Of a DNA stretch of 64,000 bases, positions 62,770 to 64,000 are shown piece after piece (the stretch's first letter is position 1; every line of letters begins with the position of its first letter). The notes below the pieces were generated by a model. It had not been told where the DNA came from and did no database searches. It worked only from the letters and a program-made list of their open reading frames with translations. The position numbers and the translations under genes are program-made. This DNA is from ZC4RG30 sp964455685 (GTDB taxonomy: Bacteria; Pseudomonadota; Gammaproteobacteria; Steroidobacterales; Steroidobacteraceae), in contig CAYVZE010000002.1 in assembly GCA_964455685.1 (NCBI GenBank), positions 19,836-83,835 on the forward strand, read 5' to 3'.

Positions 62770-64000
62770 ATGTCCATCTCGCGGCCCTTCATCCAGCGGC
62801 CCGTTGCAACGACGCTGCTGATGCTGGCCCTCATGGTGTCCGGCATCCTCGCGTACCGGATGCTGCCGGTGGCGGCGCTGCCGCAGGTCGACTATCCCAT
62901 CATCCAGGTGTTCACCTTCTATCCGGGCGCCAGCCCGGACGTGGTGACCCGCGCCATCACCGCGCCGCTGGAACGCAGCCTGGGGCAGATCCCCGGCCTG
63001 AAGCAGATGTCCTCCACCAGCTCCGGCGGCGCCTCCGTCGTGACGCTGCAGTTCTCGCTGGAAGTCGACCTGGGCGTGGCCGAGCAGGAGGTGCAGGCAG
63101 CGCTGAATTCAGCCGACAACCTGCTGCCCAATGACCTGCCGGCGCCACCGGTGTACCGCAAGGTCAATCCCGCCGACGCGCCCATCCTGACGCTGGCGGT
63201 GACCTCCAGGACCCTGCCGCTGCCGCAGGTTTACGACCTGGTCGACACGCGCATCGCGCAGCGCCTGGCGCAGCTGCCGGGCGTGGGCATGGTGAGCCTG
63301 GGTGGCGGCCAGCGGCCCGCGATCCGCGTGCAGGTGAACCCGGCCGCGCTGGCCTCGCACGAACTGAGCCTGGAGGACGTGCGCAACGCCATCGCCGCGG
63401 CCAACGTCAACCAGCCCAAGGGCAGCTTCGACGGGCCCTACCGCTTCACCATGCTCGATGCGAACGACCAGATCCGTTCGGTCGAGGAGTACGAGGCGCT
63501 GATCGTGGCCTGGCGCAACAACGCGCCGCTGCGGCTGGGGGACGTGGCCACCATCACCGAGGGCGCCGAGAACCGCTTCCTGGCCGCCTGGGCCAACGAG
63601 CTGCCGGCGGTGCTGGTCAATGTGCAGCGCCAGCCCGGTGCCAACGTGATCGAGGTGGCCGACCGCGTGCGCGAGCTGCTGCCGCGGCTGGTGTCCACCA
63701 TGCCGGCGGCCACCGAGGTGGTCGTGCTGACCGATCGCACCGGCAGCATCCGCGCCTCGGTGCGCGACGTGCAGAAGGAGCTGATGTTCGCCGTCGCGCT
63801 GGTGGTGATGGTGACCTTCCTGTTCCTGCGCAATGCCTCGGCCACGCTGATCCCCAGCGTGGTGGTGCCGCTGTCGCTGGTGGGCACCTTCGGCGCGATG
63901 TACCTGCTGGGCTTCTCGATCAACAACCTGAGCCTGATGGCCCTCACCATCGCCACCGGCTTCGTGGTCGACGACGCCATCGTGATGCTGGAGAACATCG
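62770..64000 (+). CDS. mdtB: RND efflux permease, MdtB type, 3' end beyond the window
   Basis: The first 410 residues are in the window. MSISRPFIQRPVATTLLMLALMVSGILAYRMLPVAALPQVDYPIIQV is the MdtB start. The first pore domain follows (SLGQIPGLKQMSSTSSGGASVVTLQFSLEVDLG), and the sequence reaches helix 4 with ATGFVVDDAIVMLEN. In enterobacteria MdtB pairs with a second permease, MdtC, and exports bile salts and novobiocin. Whether mdtC follows is beyond the window. Confidence 0.93.
   Translation, partial: MSISRPFIQRPVATTLLMLALMVSGILAYRMLPVAALPQVDYPIIQVFTFYPGASPDVVTRAITAPLERSLGQIPGLKQMSSTSSGGASVVTLQFSLEVDLGVAEQEVQAALNSADNLLPNDLPAPPVYRKVNPADAPILTLAVTSRTLPLPQVYDLVDTRIAQRLAQLPGVGMVSLGGGQRPAIRVQVNPAALASHELSLEDVRNAIAAANVNQPKGSFDGPYRFTMLDANDQIRSVEEYEALIVAWRNNAPLRLGDVATITEGAENRFLAAWANELPAVLVNVQRQPGANVIEVADRVRELLPRLVSTMPAATEVVVLTDRTGSIRASVRDVQKELMFAVALVVMVTFLFLRNASATLIPSVVVPLSLVGTFGAMYLLGFSINNLSLMALTIATGFVVDDAIVMLENI

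Overview
The window is GC-rich, tightly packed, free-living proteobacterial chromosome, most likely gammaproteobacterial. The pointers are RdgC, a cyoABCD bo3 quinol oxidase operon, Tex, HrpA, RlmE, a DUF3297 protein and an MdtA/MdtB pair. Many genes start with GTG, and neighbours often overlap as ATGA or GTGA. A run of exactly 100 N at 45346-45445 marks a scaffold join, so this is a draft or metagenome assembly. I see no tRNA, rRNA, CRISPR array, transposase or phage gene. The placement is inference from gene content; a relative of the Steroidobacter/Nevskia/Xanthomonas side would fit.

Layout. 1-3196 (minus): secreted proteins of unknown function, including a DUF6152 protein and two members of a family with a G-x-W-[ED]-G-[DN]-x-L-V signature. 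3470-8943 (plus): a tandem MoaF-like protein, a Tat-exported NTF2-like protein, a TauE/SafE permease, a gamma-glutamyltransferase and a DUF3297 protein. 8986-13878 (minus): glyoxalase I-type enzyme, uracil-DNA-glycosylase-like protein coupled to Tex, and an MHS-type MFS transporter. 14031-18661 (plus): cyoABCD plus SURF1. 18663-21527 (minus): four consecutive exported NTF2/SnoaL-like genes. 21665-25924: rdgC, a transglycosylase-like lipoprotein, an orphan ABC substrate-binding lipoprotein and a DUF3228-like protein. 26039-28727 (plus): a fused DUF6152 protein and a frameshifted FAD oxidoreductase. 28743-32378 (minus): NUDIX hydrolase, a proline/glutamate-rich lipoprotein under a cyclic-di-GMP-I riboswitch, and Ku overlapping a MerR-HTH/TPR gene.

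32652-38426 (plus): a complete tripartite RND efflux operon. 38517-46199: fructosamine-kinase-like protein, sialate O-acetylesterase-like protein (minus), an unrecognised 578-residue protein, small membrane and exported proteins, and a PQQ dehydrogenase cut by the assembly gap. 46236-57163 (minus): HrpA, then a GH3 glucosidase-xylFGH sugar-uptake cluster and another NTF2-like gene. 57196-61362: TrmH-type methyltransferase and a COG2509 flavoprotein (minus), RlmE and YihY (plus), and a tiny membrane protein. 61597-64000 (plus): mdtA and the start of mdtB, preceded by unusual inverted repeats.

Themes. Cell-envelope and export functions dominate: lipoproteins, two RND pumps, periplasmic oxidoreductases and many small exported NTF2-like proteins. 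The clearest regulatory element is the class I cyclic-di-GMP riboswitch on the minus strand at 30424-30510. It has its own -10 element just upstream and controls a lipoprotein with a long Pro/Glu linker, an Ig-like domain and an FN3 domain.
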